From Flavobacterium glycines (GTDB lineage: Bacteria > Bacteroidota > Bacteroidia > Flavobacteriales > Flavobacteriaceae): a DNA stretch of 64,000 nt. A program made the translations under genes and the position numbers. The DNA lies in NCBI RefSeq assembly GCF_900100165.1, contig NZ_FNEO01000003.1, forward strand, positions 1-64,000, given 5' to 3'. A model generated the notes under the pieces. It saw nothing but the letters and a program-made list of their open reading frames with translations, was not told where the DNA came from and searched no databases. Shown here piece after piece: positions 53,765 through 63,479 of the stretch; position 1 is the stretch's first letter, and every line of letters begins with the position of its first letter.

Positions 53765-55876
53765 ATGTCTTCTAACAATCTCCTGCTCACTCCTATCGAA
53801 TACTTAAAAGGCGTTGGTCCCAGTCGGGGCGAGTTGCTTCGCAAGGAATTAGGGATTCATAAATATGCTGATTTACTCAATTTTTATCCTAATCGCTACA
53901 TCGACAGAACCCGATATTACAAAATCAACGAGTTACAAAACAACATTGCCGAAGTACAAATCATCGGGAAGATTATCAATATCAAAACGGTAGAATTTGC
54001 CAAAGGCAGAAAACGTCTGGTAGCTACTTTTGTAGATGATACCGGCCAAATGGAATTAGTATGGTTTCAGGGGCACAAATGGATTCGGGAATCTCTGAAA
54101 TTAAATCAAACCATAGTGATTTTTGGAAAATGTACTTCGTTTAACGGCATGTACAATATGGCACATCCCGAAATCGAACTGTTAAGCGAACACGAACAAA
54201 GTTTGCGTTCAGCGATGCAACCCGTTTATCCTTCAACCGAAACCCTGACTAATCGTGGAATTTCAAATCGTGTCATTAACAAAATGATGCAGCAATTATT
54301 TCTGGAAACACAAGCCTTGTTTACAGAAACTTTGCCTGATTACTTAACGCAACAGTTAAAGTTAATTCCTAAAAACGCTGCTTTATTCAACATACATTTT
54401 CCTAAAAGTGCCGATGCTTTGGCGAAAGCCCAATTTCGATTAAAATTTGAAGAATTGTTTTTTATTCAGATACAACTGATTATGAAAAACATGATTCAGA
54501 AGCACAAAATCAAAGGACACTCTTTTACTAAAGTAGGCGAATTTTTCAACGAGTTTTACCAAAACCACCTTCCTTTTGAACTGACTAATGCTCAAAAAAG
54601 AGTAATTAAGGAAATTCGAACGGATATGGGGAGCAATGCCCAAATGAATCGCTTATTGCAAGGCGATGTGGGTTCGGGAAAAACCATTGTAGCTTTTATG
54701 AGTATGTTATTGGCTATGGATAATGGTTTTCAGGCTTGCTTAATGGCTCCAACAGAAATCTTAGCCAATCAGCATTTTTCAGGACTTTCAGCATTAGCTA
54801 AAAAGCTGAATTTAAATATAAAAATACTAACAGGTTCAACTAAAACTTCAGATAGAAAAATTATCCACGAAGAACTTGAAAACGGCAGTTTACAAATTCT
54901 TATTGGTACTCATGCCTTACTGGAAGACAAGGTAAAATTTCATAGTTTAGGTTTAGCAATCATTGATGAGCAACATCGTTTTGGGGTAGAACAACGTTCT
55001 AAATTATGGAAGAAAAACGATATTCCGCCACACATTTTAGTGATGACCGCTACTCCTATTCCGCGTACTCTGGCAATGAGTTTGTATGGCGATTTAGATA
55101 TTTCGGTTATTGACGAATTACCTCCGGGAAGAAAACCCATTCAAACGGTACATCGTTACGATAGTAATCGTTTGAAAATTTGGAAATTTATTCGGGACGA
55201 AATTGCTTTGGGTCGCCAAATATACATTGTTTATCCGTTGATTCAGGAATCGGAAAAGATGGATTACAAAGATTTAATGGACGGTTACGAAAGCATTTCA
55301 AGAGATTTTCCGCTGCCGCAATACGCCGTTTCTATTGTTCATGGCAAAATGAAACCGGCTGATAAAGATGCCGAAATGAAACGCTTTTCCGAGGGAAAAA
55401 CTAATATTATGGTGGCTACAACAGTAATCGAAGTAGGTGTAAATGTTCCTAATGCCTCGGTAATGATTATCGAAAGTGCTGAACGTTTTGGTCTTTCACA
55501 ACTACACCAATTGCGTGGTCGCGTAGGTCGTGGTGCCGAGCAAAGTTATTGTATTTTGATTACCAGCCACAAATTGAGTTCAGACAGTAAAACCCGAATG
55601 GAAACGATGGTACGCACCAATGACGGCTTTGAAATTGCCGAAGTTGATTTAAAACTACGCGGTCCCGGAAACCTAATGGGAACCCAACAAAGTGGCGTAT
55701 TAAACCTTCAAATTGCAGATATCGTTAAAGACCGTGAAATATTATCACTCGCCCGAGCACATGCTTTAAAAATACTTTCAGACGATGCCCCGTTACAAAA
55801 ACCGGAACACGCTGTTTTAAGAGCTGTGTATATAGAACTAACAAAGAAAAAAAATATTTGGAATTACATTAGTTAA
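53765..55876 (+). CDS. recG: ATP-dependent DNA helicase RecG
   Basis: This 703-residue helicase remodels stalled replication forks and Holliday junctions. It has the N-terminal wedge (OB) domain (about 1-160, LKGVGPSRGELL and then FVDDTGQMELVWFQG), Walker A LLQGDVGSGKTIVAFM, a DEQH box (IIDEQHRFGVEQR), TATPIPRTLAMSLYG, and the motif VI QLRGRVGRGAEQS. Length is normal. The bestrophin-family gene follows after 14 bp and is probably co-transcribed. Upstream lies the SatD operator array. Confidence 0.96.
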   Translation: MSSNNLLLTPIEYLKGVGPSRGELLRKELGIHKYADLLNFYPNRYIDRTRYYKINELQNNIAEVQIIGKIINIKTVEFAKGRKRLVATFVDDTGQMELVWFQGHKWIRESLKLNQTIVIFGKCTSFNGMYNMAHPEIELLSEHEQSLRSAMQPVYPSTETLTNRGISNRVINKMMQQLFLETQALFTETLPDYLTQQLKLIPKNAALFNIHFPKSADALAKAQFRLKFEELFFIQIQLIMKNMIQKHKIKGHSFTKVGEFFNEFYQNHLPFELTNAQKRVIKEIRTDMGSNAQMNRLLQGDVGSGKTIVAFMSMLLAMDNGFQACLMAPTEILANQHFSGLSALAKKLNLNIKILTGSTKTSDRKIIHEELENGSLQILIGTHALLEDKVKFHSLGLAIIDEQHRFGVEQRSKLWKKNDIPPHILVMTATPIPRTLAMSLYGDLDISVIDELPPGRKPIQTVHRYDSNRLKIWKFIRDEIALGRQIYIVYPLIQESEKMDYKDLMDGYESISRDFPLPQYAVSIVHGKMKPADKDAEMKRFSEGKTNIMVATTVIEVGVNVPNASVMIIESAERFGLSQLHQLRGRVGRGAEQSYCILITSHKLSSDSKTRMETMVRTNDGFEIAEVDLKLRGPGNLMGTQQSGVLNLQIADIVKDREILSLARAHALKILSDDAPLQKPEHAVLRAVYIELTKKKNIWNYIS

Positions 55877-55890
55877 AACAACTTTAAATC

Positions 55891-56757
55891 ATGATTTCGT
55901 ACAACCCAAAAGACTGGATTACTTTTATTTTTCGTTTTCACAAAGCCGATACTTTTCGAAAATTGTTTCCATTAATCATACTTATTGGAATTTATTCAGC
56001 AGCAGTAGCCTATCTCGAACTCGAATATTGGGATTTACCCGATGACAGTCACGTAAAAAACATTTCGATGATGCACGGAATGCTGGGATTTGTAATTTCG
56101 TTATTATTAGTTTTCAGAACAAATACGGCTTATGATCGCTGGTGGGAAGGCCGTAAAATGTGGGGCGCATTGGTAAACAACAGTCGTAACCTGGCTTTAA
56201 AATTAAACGCCATTATTGAAGACGAAAAAGACAGGGCTTTTTTCAGAAAAATAATTCCTGCTTATGTCTCTATTTTAAACAAACATTTAAAAGACGAAGA
56301 AACGGGTAAACAATTATCGGAGGAAATTTCGTTTCCGGTAAACCATCATACACATCGTCCAAATCAGGTTGCGAAAATGCTCTTTATGAAAGTAAATGAA
56401 TTGTATAAATCTCAAAAAATCACCGGAGACCAACTGATTATTTTAAACAACGAAATTCAGTCTTTTACGGATATTTGCGGTGCCTGTGAACGCATTAAAA
56501 ACACTCCTATTCCCTATTCTTACAGTGTTTTTCTAAAAAAATTCATCTTTTTCTACGTAATGACTTTACCTTTTGGGTATGTATTTAATTTGGGGTATTT
56601 TGTAATTCCCGTAGTGGTTTTTATCTTTTATGTTTTGGCCAGTTTAGAATTAATTGCCGAAGAAATTGAAGAACCTTTTGGGCATGACGACAATGATTTA
56701 CCAACCACTAAAATTGCAGCGAATATTAAGAAACATGTCGAGGAATTAATTCAATAA
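55891..56757 (+). CDS. Bestrophin-family (YneE/UPF0187) ion channel
   Basis: This 288-residue membrane protein has helices at about 25-45, 60-80, 205-235 and 240-265. It has the family features: a long N-terminal helix, FRTNTAYDRWWEGRKMWGAL (the conserved RWWEGR-like segment), and CERIKNTPIPYSYSVFLKKF, followed by ELIAEEIEEPFGHDDNDLP, the acidic Ca-clasp-like region found in bestrophins. Bacterial members conduct ions as pentamers. It is probably co-transcribed with recG; no functional link is evident. Confidence 0.9.
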   Translation: MISYNPKDWITFIFRFHKADTFRKLFPLIILIGIYSAAVAYLELEYWDLPDDSHVKNISMMHGMLGFVISLLLVFRTNTAYDRWWEGRKMWGALVNNSRNLALKLNAIIEDEKDRAFFRKIIPAYVSILNKHLKDEETGKQLSEEISFPVNHHTHRPNQVAKMLFMKVNELYKSQKITGDQLIILNNEIQSFTDICGACERIKNTPIPYSYSVFLKKFIFFYVMTLPFGYVFNLGYFVIPVVVFIFYVLASLELIAEEIEEPFGHDDNDLPTTKIAANIKKHVEELIQ

Positions 56758-56841
56758 GTGCCTTTTAGAATACTATAAAATCATCATTCCAAAATTGTTT
56801 ATTGGAAGACAGATAAATTATAAAAAGTGACTTTAATAACT

Positions 56842-56871
56842 TTGAAGCTCGGTTGACAATGTTTATATTTG
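56842..56871 (+). promoter_or_regulatory. pheT promoter
   Basis: TTG (56842-56844) in a TTTG context is followed by 19 bp and TATATTTG (56864-56871), an exact consensus match. Transcription would start near 56878, 15 bp before the start codon. Confidence 0.75.
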
Positions 56872-56892
56872 CAACCTTATTAAAATTTACAA

Positions 56893-59313
56893 ATGAAAAT
56901 ATCATACAACTGGTTAAAACAATTCATTAAAACCGACTGGAATTCAGAACAAACAGCAGCCTTATTGACTGATTTAGGTCTTGAGGTAGAAGTGGTTGAA
57001 AAATATCAATCTGTAAAAGGAGGATTAGAAGGTATTGTTGTTGGCCATGTACTTACATGCGAAAAACATCCGGATGCCGACAAATTAAAAGTAACTACTG
57101 TTGATTTAGGAAATGGTACACCAATACAAGTTGTTTGTGGTGCCAGCAATGTAGCAGCAGGACAAAAAGTGCCGGTAGCAACCATTGGAACTGTTTTATA
57201 TGATAAAGAAGGAAATTCATTTACTATAAAAAAAGGAAAAATCCGAGGACAGGAAAGTCATGGAATGATTTGTGCCGAGGACGAATTAGGTCTGGGAGAA
57301 AGCCATGACGGAATTATGGTTCTAGATGATGCTTTAGTTCCGGGAACTCCTGCAGCTAAAGTTTTCAAAATAGAAAATGATGAGGTTTTCGAAATAGGTT
57401 TAACACCAAACCGCGCCGATGCGATGAGCCATCTGGGTACTGCCAGAGATTTAAGAGCCGGATTATTACAAAATGGTGTGAGCGTTGAATTAATTACGCC
57501 GTCAGTTAGTAATTTTAGAGTGGATATGCGTACCTTAAAAATTGATGTTAAGGTTGAAGCAACTGCTTTAGCACCTCGTTATTGTGGAGTTACGATTTCA
57601 GGTATCACCGTAAAACCTTCTCCTGCCTGGTTACAGGATCGTTTGAAAGCTATTGGAATCAATCCAAAAAACAATATTGTCGATGTAACTAATTATGTTT
57701 TGCACGATTTAGGACAACCATTACATGCTTTTGACGCTGCCAAAATCAATGGGAAAATCCATGTAAAAACAGTTGAAGCAGGAACAAAATTCATCACTTT
57801 GGATGAAGTGGAAAGAACATTACATGAAGAAGATTTGATGATTTGTGATGATAAAGGTCCACTATGTATTGCAGGTGTTTTAGGAGGACAAAACTCCGGA
57901 GTAAGTAACAACACTACTTCTATTTTCTTAGAAAGTGCTTATTTCAATCCGGTGAGTATCAGAAAAACAGCCAAAAGACATCAATTAAGTACAGATGCTT
58001 CCTTCAGATTTGAAAGAGGGATTGATCCTTCCATTACAGCTTATGCTTTAAAACGTGCGGCTTTATTAATTCAGGAAGTAGCCGGTGGAAATATTACTTC
58101 AGAAATTGTTGAAATTTACACTAAAAAGGTAGAAGATTTCTCTGTATTTGTAAATTTTGATAAGGTTACTAAAATTATCGGCCAACAAATTCCAAAAGAC
58201 ACTATCAAAAAAATATTAGCTTCATTAGATATTAAAGTCAATAGTGTTTCGGATGCCGGTTTAGGATTAACAATTCCTGCTTATCGTGTAGATGTACAAA
58301 GAGAAATTGATGTTATTGAAGAAATTCTGAGAGTTTACGGTTATAATAAAATTGATTTTTCAAATAAGTTAAATGCTACTGTTTTCAACGCTCCGAGAAA
58401 CGAAGATTATAAAGTACAAAATATTGTTGGCAATCAACTGAATTCACAAGGATTCCACGAAATGATGGCCAATTCATTGACTACTGCTTCTTATGTTCAG
58501 CTTTCAGAAATGTTAAAAGAAGAGCACAATGTAACGATGTTAAATCCATTGAGCAACGATTTGGCAGCTATGCGCCAATCATTATTATTCTCCGGATTAG
58601 AAGCTATTGCTTATAACATCAATCGTAAAAATGCCGATTTAAGATTATTCGAATTTGGAAAATCCTACCATAAATTCCTTTCGGGTTATGAAGAACAAAA
58701 ACACCTTACGCTATTTTTAACAGGAAACAGAAATCAGGAAAACTGGACTAATCCACAAAAACCTTCCGATTTCTTCTTATTCAAAGGTTATGTAGAAGGA
58801 ATTTTTACCCGATTAGGAATTCAAAAAACACAAAACAGCCCTGTAAAATCTGATGTTTTCTCAGAAGGAATTGCGATTGTTTCCGGTCATAATATTTTAG
58901 TTGAATTTGGTGTGGTAAAAAAATCTATTCTGAAACATTTCGGAATTAAACAAGAGGTTTTCTTTGCTGATTTTAATTGGGAAAATGTTTTAAAATCGAT
59001 TCCAAACAAAATTAAGTACAGCGAAATCACTAAATATCCGGAAGTACGTAGAGACTTGGCTTTATTGATTGACCAAAATGTAAACTACGACAGTATTTAC
59101 GCAATTGCAAGACAAACTGAGAAAAGCTTACTAAAAAACATCAACCTTTTTGATGTATATGAAGGTAAAAATCTGCCGGAAGGTAAAAAATCATATGCTT
59201 TAAGTTTTATCCTTCAGGATGATTCAAAAACACTTACTGATGCTCAAATTGATAAAATCATGAGCAAACTGCAAAAGAATTTTGAAACTGAACTTGGAGC
59301 CAGTTTGAGATAA
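56893..59313 (+). CDS. pheT: Phenylalanine-tRNA ligase beta subunit
   Basis: This 806-residue subunit pairs with PheS, which is not in this window, to charge tRNA-Phe. In order it has the N-terminal tRNA-binding-like domain (about 40-150, GIVVGHVLTCEKHPDADKLK), the B3/B4 editing domain (about 210-400, with ILHDLGQPLHAFDA-type spacing and FLESAYFNPVSIRKTAKRH), the B5 domain, a core catalytic-like fold (YEVRRDLALLI-type region at about 715) and a C-terminal ferredoxin-fold anticodon-binding domain. Its own promoter is at 56842 and a terminator follows. Confidence 0.95.
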   Translation: MKISYNWLKQFIKTDWNSEQTAALLTDLGLEVEVVEKYQSVKGGLEGIVVGHVLTCEKHPDADKLKVTTVDLGNGTPIQVVCGASNVAAGQKVPVATIGTVLYDKEGNSFTIKKGKIRGQESHGMICAEDELGLGESHDGIMVLDDALVPGTPAAKVFKIENDEVFEIGLTPNRADAMSHLGTARDLRAGLLQNGVSVELITPSVSNFRVDMRTLKIDVKVEATALAPRYCGVTISGITVKPSPAWLQDRLKAIGINPKNNIVDVTNYVLHDLGQPLHAFDAAKINGKIHVKTVEAGTKFITLDEVERTLHEEDLMICDDKGPLCIAGVLGGQNSGVSNNTTSIFLESAYFNPVSIRKTAKRHQLSTDASFRFERGIDPSITAYALKRAALLIQEVAGGNITSEIVEIYTKKVEDFSVFVNFDKVTKIIGQQIPKDTIKKILASLDIKVNSVSDAGLGLTIPAYRVDVQREIDVIEEILRVYGYNKIDFSNKLNATVFNAPRNEDYKVQNIVGNQLNSQGFHEMMANSLTTASYVQLSEMLKEEHNVTMLNPLSNDLAAMRQSLLFSGLEAIAYNINRKNADLRLFEFGKSYHKFLSGYEEQKHLTLFLTGNRNQENWTNPQKPSDFFLFKGYVEGIFTRLGIQKTQNSPVKSDVFSEGIAIVSGHNILVEFGVVKKSILKHFGIKQEVFFADFNWENVLKSIPNKIKYSEITKYPEVRRDLALLIDQNVNYDSIYAIARQTEKSLLKNINLFDVYEGKNLPEGKKSYALSFILQDDSKTLTDAQIDKIMSKLQKNFETELGASLR

Positions 59314-59335
59314 TTCTCAACATTTCAAATAAAAC

Positions 59336-59371
59336 AAAACCCATCTTGTTCTAAAAAACGAGATGGGTTTT
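59336..59371. terminator. Bidirectional terminator between pheT and purC
   Basis: AAAACCCATCT pairs with AGATGGGTTTT, with more pairing inside (GTT with AAC). It serves the two converging genes. Confidence 0.85.
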
Positions 59372-59393
59372 ATTGATTCTATTTGTATCAAAA

Positions 59394-60350
59394 TTATTTT
59401 TGACCTGCTAAATAAGCCAAAACATTCTTTTCAATTCTTTCATTGATATTCGAAATATCAGCCTTAACAAACTTCTCTCCTATGATATTTTCGTATAATT
59501 CGATGTATCTTTCAGAAACACTTTCAATGTAAGCATCTGTCATTTCAGGAATTTGTTGTCCTTCCTGACCTTGAAAACCATTTTCTATTAACCAACGACG
59601 AACAAATTCTTTAGACAATTGTTTTTGCTCCTCACCTTTTGCCTGTCTTTCTGCGTAACCTTCAGCATAAAAATAACGGGAAGAATCCGGAGTATGAATT
59701 TCGTCAATCAATACAATTTTTCCATCCTTAGTTTTTCCAAATTCGTATTTGGTATCCACCAAAATCAATCCGCGGCTTGCTGCAATTTCAGTTCCTCTTT
59801 GAAACAACGCTCTGGTATATTTTTCTAAAACTAAATAATCCTCTTCGCTCACGATCCCTTTTGCCAAAATATCTTCTCTTGAAATATCCGCATCGTGTTC
59901 ACCGTTATCCGCTTTGGTAGTTGGTGTAATAATTGGTTCCGGAAATTTATCGTTTTCTTTTAAGCCTTCAGGCATTGTAACTCCACAAATTTGTCTTTTA
60001 CCAGCAGCATATTCGCGTGAAGCATGCCCTGATAAATAACCACGAATAACCATTTCTACTTTGAAAGGCTCACATAAATGACCTACAGCCACACTTGGAT
60101 CCGGAGTAGCAATCAACCAGTTTGGAACAATATCCTGAGTCAATTCCATGAATTTAGTAGCAATTTGGTTTAGAATTTGTCCTTTGTACGGAATTCCTTT
60201 TGGCAAAACCACATCAAAAGCCGAAAGCCTGTCGGTTGCCACCATTACTAATAACTCATCATTAATATTGTAAACTTCTCTTACTTTACCTCTATAAACC
60301 GATTTCTGATTTGGAAAATTAAAATTAGTTGTTCTGATTGTATTGCTCAT
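59394..60350 (-). CDS. purC: Phosphoribosylaminoimidazole-succinocarboxamide synthase
   Basis: This 318-residue SAICAR synthetase performs the eighth step of purine synthesis, joining aspartate to CAIR with ATP. Motifs seen are [52 protein letters not shown] and [21 protein letters not shown]. The length (318) matches the longer, non-E. coli type. It has its own promoter (60384-60415). No other pur genes lie in the window. Confidence 0.95.
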   Translation of the reverse strand: MSNTIRTTNFNFPNQKSVYRGKVREVYNINDELLVMVATDRLSAFDVVLPKGIPYKGQILNQIATKFMELTQDIVPNWLIATPDPSVAVGHLCEPFKVEMVIRGYLSGHASREYAAGKRQICGVTMPEGLKENDKFPEPIITPTTKADNGEHDADISREDILAKGIVSEEDYLVLEKYTRALFQRGTEIAASRGLILVDTKYEFGKTKDGKIVLIDEIHTPDSSRYFYAEGYAERQAKGEEQKQLSKEFVRRWLIENGFQGQEGQQIPEMTDAYIESVSERYIELYENIIGEKFVKADISNINERIEKNVLAYLAGQK

Positions 60351-60383
60351 TTAGATACGTATTGCGTTGATTTTATAAGAATG

Positions 60384-60415
60384 CAAATTTAGGATTATTT
60401 TGAATAGAAAAACAA
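60384..60415 (-). promoter_or_regulatory. purC promoter
   Basis: On the minus strand, TTG (60413-60415) is followed by 21 bp and TAAATTTG (60384-60391), an exact -7 match. I see no PurR-like or riboswitch element in the 34-bp leader. Confidence 0.6.
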
Positions 60416-60432
60416 AGAAAGTTCCCTGTCTT

Positions 60433-61263
60433 TTATTTAGATTCTAAGCTTGTATTTTTTAAAATATTTTCAACCAAATAATTCGCAACTCCGTCTTGGT
60501 GATTTTTTGAAATCACTTCCAAATGTGCCAATTTGTTTTTCAAACTATCCGGTGCATTTCCCATCAACAAACCTTTGGCAGTAGCATTCAACATACCCTC
60601 ATCATTGTAACCATCTCCAAAAGAAATGGCCTGATGAAATTCGTATCCTTCTTTTTCTAAAATTCGCCCAATAGCAACACTTTTATCTACCGATTTGTTC
60701 ATAAACTCCAAACAATGTGGCAAGCTAAACGCATGACTAAATGTATCAGGATATTTCTCTAAAATTTGCTCTCTCAATTCGAGCAATTTTCCGTGGCTTT
60801 CATGCTTAAAGAATATTTTGATAGCATTAAAATCGGTAATTTCTTTATAATTAACTAATTCAGGAACATAACTTAACTTAGTTTGAAATTCCAACAACTT
60901 ATTGTCATGTTTATTTGTTTGCCAAACATTTTCTTTAAACAAAACAACGGTATATTCATCTGGAATATCCATCTGCATTACAGATTGTACGGCATTACTT
61001 TCCATATTAGTAGCAAAAATCAATTCTTTATCTGGTGCATGAATTCTAGCACCATTAGAAGTAACCAAATAAATAGGAAAATCTAAAGTTTCTACAATGG
61101 ACATCGCATCCAAATGATGACGACCTGTAGCCACAATAATTAAATAATTCTGATTGTATAATTCTCTAAAAACCTCTTTGGTATAATCTGAAATTTGATG
61201 ATCACTGTTTAATAATGTTCCGTCTAAATCACTTACAATGACTTTTATCTTTTCTTTTATCAT
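60433..61263 (-). CDS. Cof-type HAD-IIB phosphatase
   Basis: This 276-residue hydrolase of the HAD superfamily has motif I VIVSDLDGTLLNSDH (nucleophile Asp13), motif II IIVATGRHH, and motif IV ISFGDGYNDEGML. The cap domain at about 90-195 is of the IIB type. The substrate is probably a sugar phosphate or flavin/pyridoxal phosphate, but it cannot be told from sequence. The gene is upstream of purC on the same strand, with an independent promoter between. Confidence 0.9.
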   Translation of the reverse strand: MIKEKIKVIVSDLDGTLLNSDHQISDYTKEVFRELYNQNYLIIVATGRHHLDAMSIVETLDFPIYLVTSNGARIHAPDKELIFATNMESNAVQSVMQMDIPDEYTVVLFKENVWQTNKHDNKLLEFQTKLSYVPELVNYKEITDFNAIKIFFKHESHGKLLELREQILEKYPDTFSHAFSLPHCLEFMNKSVDKSVAIGRILEKEGYEFHQAISFGDGYNDEGMLNATAKGLLMGNAPDSLKNKLAHLEVISKNHQDGVANYLVENILKNTSLESK

Positions 61264-61403
61264 AAATTCATTCGCTCTTATTGTTTTGCAAAAATACCGA
61301 AAATACAGGGAAAGAATTTTAAATATATATCAAAATAACAGCAATTTAACGTATTGCTAAACATTATTCCTGTTCTAAAATTTTCAAAATTTACCAAGGA
61401 TAT

Positions 61404-61432
61404 AAAAAAAGACGACCCCAAATGGAGTCGTC
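61404..61432 (-). terminator. Terminator of phoH
   Basis: GACGACTCC and GGGGTCGTC (minus strand) pair with one G-T wobble around ATTT, followed by seven T. It lies 28 bp past the phoH stop. Confidence 0.85.
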
Positions 61433-61459
61433 CTTAAATTTGTTCTCAATAATCAAAAA

Positions 61460-62410
61460 TTAATCGGTGTTCTCAGTATACTTATAAGCATCGATTACTT
61501 TTTTAACTAATCGGTGGCGTACAATGTCTTTGTCGTCCAGATAAATAATTCCAATTCCTTCAATATCTTTTAAGACCAATAATGCTTCTTTTAATCCTGA
61601 AATGGTTCTGCGTGGCAAATCAACCTGTCCCGGATCTCCGGTTACCATGAATTTGGCATTTTTCCCCATACGGGTTAAAAACATTTTCATTTGCGAATGG
61701 GTGGTGTTTTGAGCTTCATCCAGAATTACAAAAGCATTATCCAGTGTACGTCCGCGCATAAATGCCAATGGTGCAATTTGGATAATTCCTTTTGCAATAT
61801 GATCTTCCAGTTTTTCGTTCGGAATCATATCGCGTAAAGCATCATAAAGCGGTTGCATGTAAGGATCCAGTTTTTCTTTCATATCTCCCGGAAGAAAACC
61901 TAAATTTTCCCCTGCTTCTACTGCCGGACGGGTAAGGATGATGCGTTTTACCTGTTTTTCTTTCAATGCTTTTACAGCCATTGCTACTCCTGTATACGTC
62001 TTTCCTGTCCCTGCCGGTCCTACAGCAAAAACCATATCGTTTTTGTTGATGGTATCAACCAGTAATTGTTGGTTAGGAGTCATTGCTTTTACAATTTTCC
62101 CTCCTACTCCGTGTACTAAAATTTTATCATTTGGACTCATTTTTCGGTCGTCCTGAGCATCTCCTAAAATTACGCGTTCAATTACATTATCATCAATATT
62201 GTTGTAACGGGTAAAATGAAGCATCAATCTTTGAAAACGCCTTTCGAACTCGTCCAATATGTCTTTTTCTCCAAATGCTTTTAAAGTTGTTCCTCTGGCA
62301 ACTATTTTTAATTTTGGATAATATTTTTTAATGGTTTCAAGATGAGTGTCTTGAGCACCCCAAAACTCTTTTGGAGCGATGTCTATGAGCTCGATGATTC
62401 TTTCGTTCAA
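61460..62410 (-). CDS. PhoH-family ATPase
   Basis: This 316-residue cytosolic ATPase has an N-terminal region of about 110 residues, Walker A VGPAGTGKTYTGVAMA (around residues 130-145), an arginine/Ser region LTRPAVEAGENLGFLPGDMKEK, and Walker B FVILDEAQNTTHSQMKMFLTR with GDPGQVDLP. PhoH-like proteins are linked to RNA metabolism and often lie near ybeY; here the neighbour is a SAM hydroxide adenosyltransferase. Function in this organism is not known. It is divergent from the gene at 62607. Confidence 0.94.
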   Translation of the reverse strand: MNERIIELIDIAPKEFWGAQDTHLETIKKYYPKLKIVARGTTLKAFGEKDILDEFERRFQRLMLHFTRYNNIDDNVIERVILGDAQDDRKMSPNDKILVHGVGGKIVKAMTPNQQLLVDTINKNDMVFAVGPAGTGKTYTGVAMAVKALKEKQVKRIILTRPAVEAGENLGFLPGDMKEKLDPYMQPLYDALRDMIPNEKLEDHIAKGIIQIAPLAFMRGRTLDNAFVILDEAQNTTHSQMKMFLTRMGKNAKFMVTGDPGQVDLPRRTISGLKEALLVLKDIEGIGIIYLDDKDIVRHRLVKKVIDAYKYTENTD

Positions 62411-62606
62411 AGGGTATAGTTTTAGAATATTACTAAATCAATTTAAAAACTCATCCAAAATGCTTTTTCATCTTGGCTTTATTTGGTTACTATATTAGAA
62501 TTTATTTTTGCTTTTTTGCTTTTTTGAGATTACTATTATTAGCTTTGCATATCTCAAATTTAATAAAATTTAATTTTAGATTTCACCAATAGTTATAAAC
62601 AAAAAT

Positions 62607-63437
62607 ATGTCAATAATTACCCTTACTACCGATTACGGCTTGAAAGATCACTTTGTTGGTTCTTTAAAAGGGAAAATTTTATCTGAGTATCCGGAGGCTC
62701 AAATTATTGATATTTCGCATGATATAGATCCGTTTAACATTGTAGAAGCCAGCTACATTATTGGCGCTTCGTATTCAAGTTTTCCCAAAGGAACCGTTCA
62801 CCTTATTGGTGTAGATATGGAATTGAATAAAGAAAACCTACACATTGTAATGCAATGGAACGATTCGTACTTTATTGCTGCCGATAATGGAATTTTAAGT
62901 ATGCTTTCGCAAAAGATAGTTCCGCAAAAAATTGTAGCGATCAATATACACGATCGCTTACCCAGTGATGCTTCGGGACTGGACGTTTTTGTTACAGTGG
63001 CTTGTCATATTGCCCGCGGAGGTTTGCTCAATGTAATTGGCAGAGAGATAAACAATGTAAAAGAAGTGACCGAAATGAAAGCGGTAGTTTCTAATGATTC
63101 CAACAGCTTGAAAGGACATGTAATTTATATTGACCATTTTGGAAACGTGGTAACAAATATTACCAAAAAACAATTTCTGGAAGTTGCCAAAGGCAGACCG
63201 TATGAAATCCAGATGAAAACCAAAAATATCAAAACCATATTGCCTAATTATTCAGCCATTGCTATTTCTGACAAATACCCAATTAAAAATTACGAAGGCG
63301 AAAAACTGGCCATTTTTAATGAAGCGGGCTACCTCGAAATTGCTATTTTCAGGAGTAATCCATCCAAAATTGGTTCCGCAAGCAGCTTATTAGGACTGAA
63401 TTATCGCGATGCCGTAACTATTGAATTTAAGAATTAA
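62607..63437 (+). CDS. SAM hydroxide adenosyltransferase (DUF62 family)
   Basis: This 276-residue protein belongs to the family that hydrolyses S-adenosylmethionine to adenosine and methionine using hydroxide, related to fluorinase and chlorinase. It shows the N-terminal TLTTDYGLKDHFVGSLKGKI with the family's conserved Asp, IDISHDIDPFNIVEASYI, and GHVIYIDHFGNVVTNIT, the region that binds the ligand at the domain interface. Length is typical. The next gene, gldF, begins 43 bp later and may be in the same transcript. Confidence 0.92.
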   Translation: MSIITLTTDYGLKDHFVGSLKGKILSEYPEAQIIDISHDIDPFNIVEASYIIGASYSSFPKGTVHLIGVDMELNKENLHIVMQWNDSYFIAADNGILSMLSQKIVPQKIVAINIHDRLPSDASGLDVFVTVACHIARGGLLNVIGREINNVKEVTEMKAVVSNDSNSLKGHVIYIDHFGNVVTNITKKQFLEVAKGRPYEIQMKTKNIKTILPNYSAIAISDKYPIKNYEGEKLAIFNEAGYLEIAIFRSNPSKIGSASSLLGLNYRDAVTIEFKN

Positions 63438-63479
63438 AAAATTCAAATAACCAATTAACAAATACACGAATAAACATAT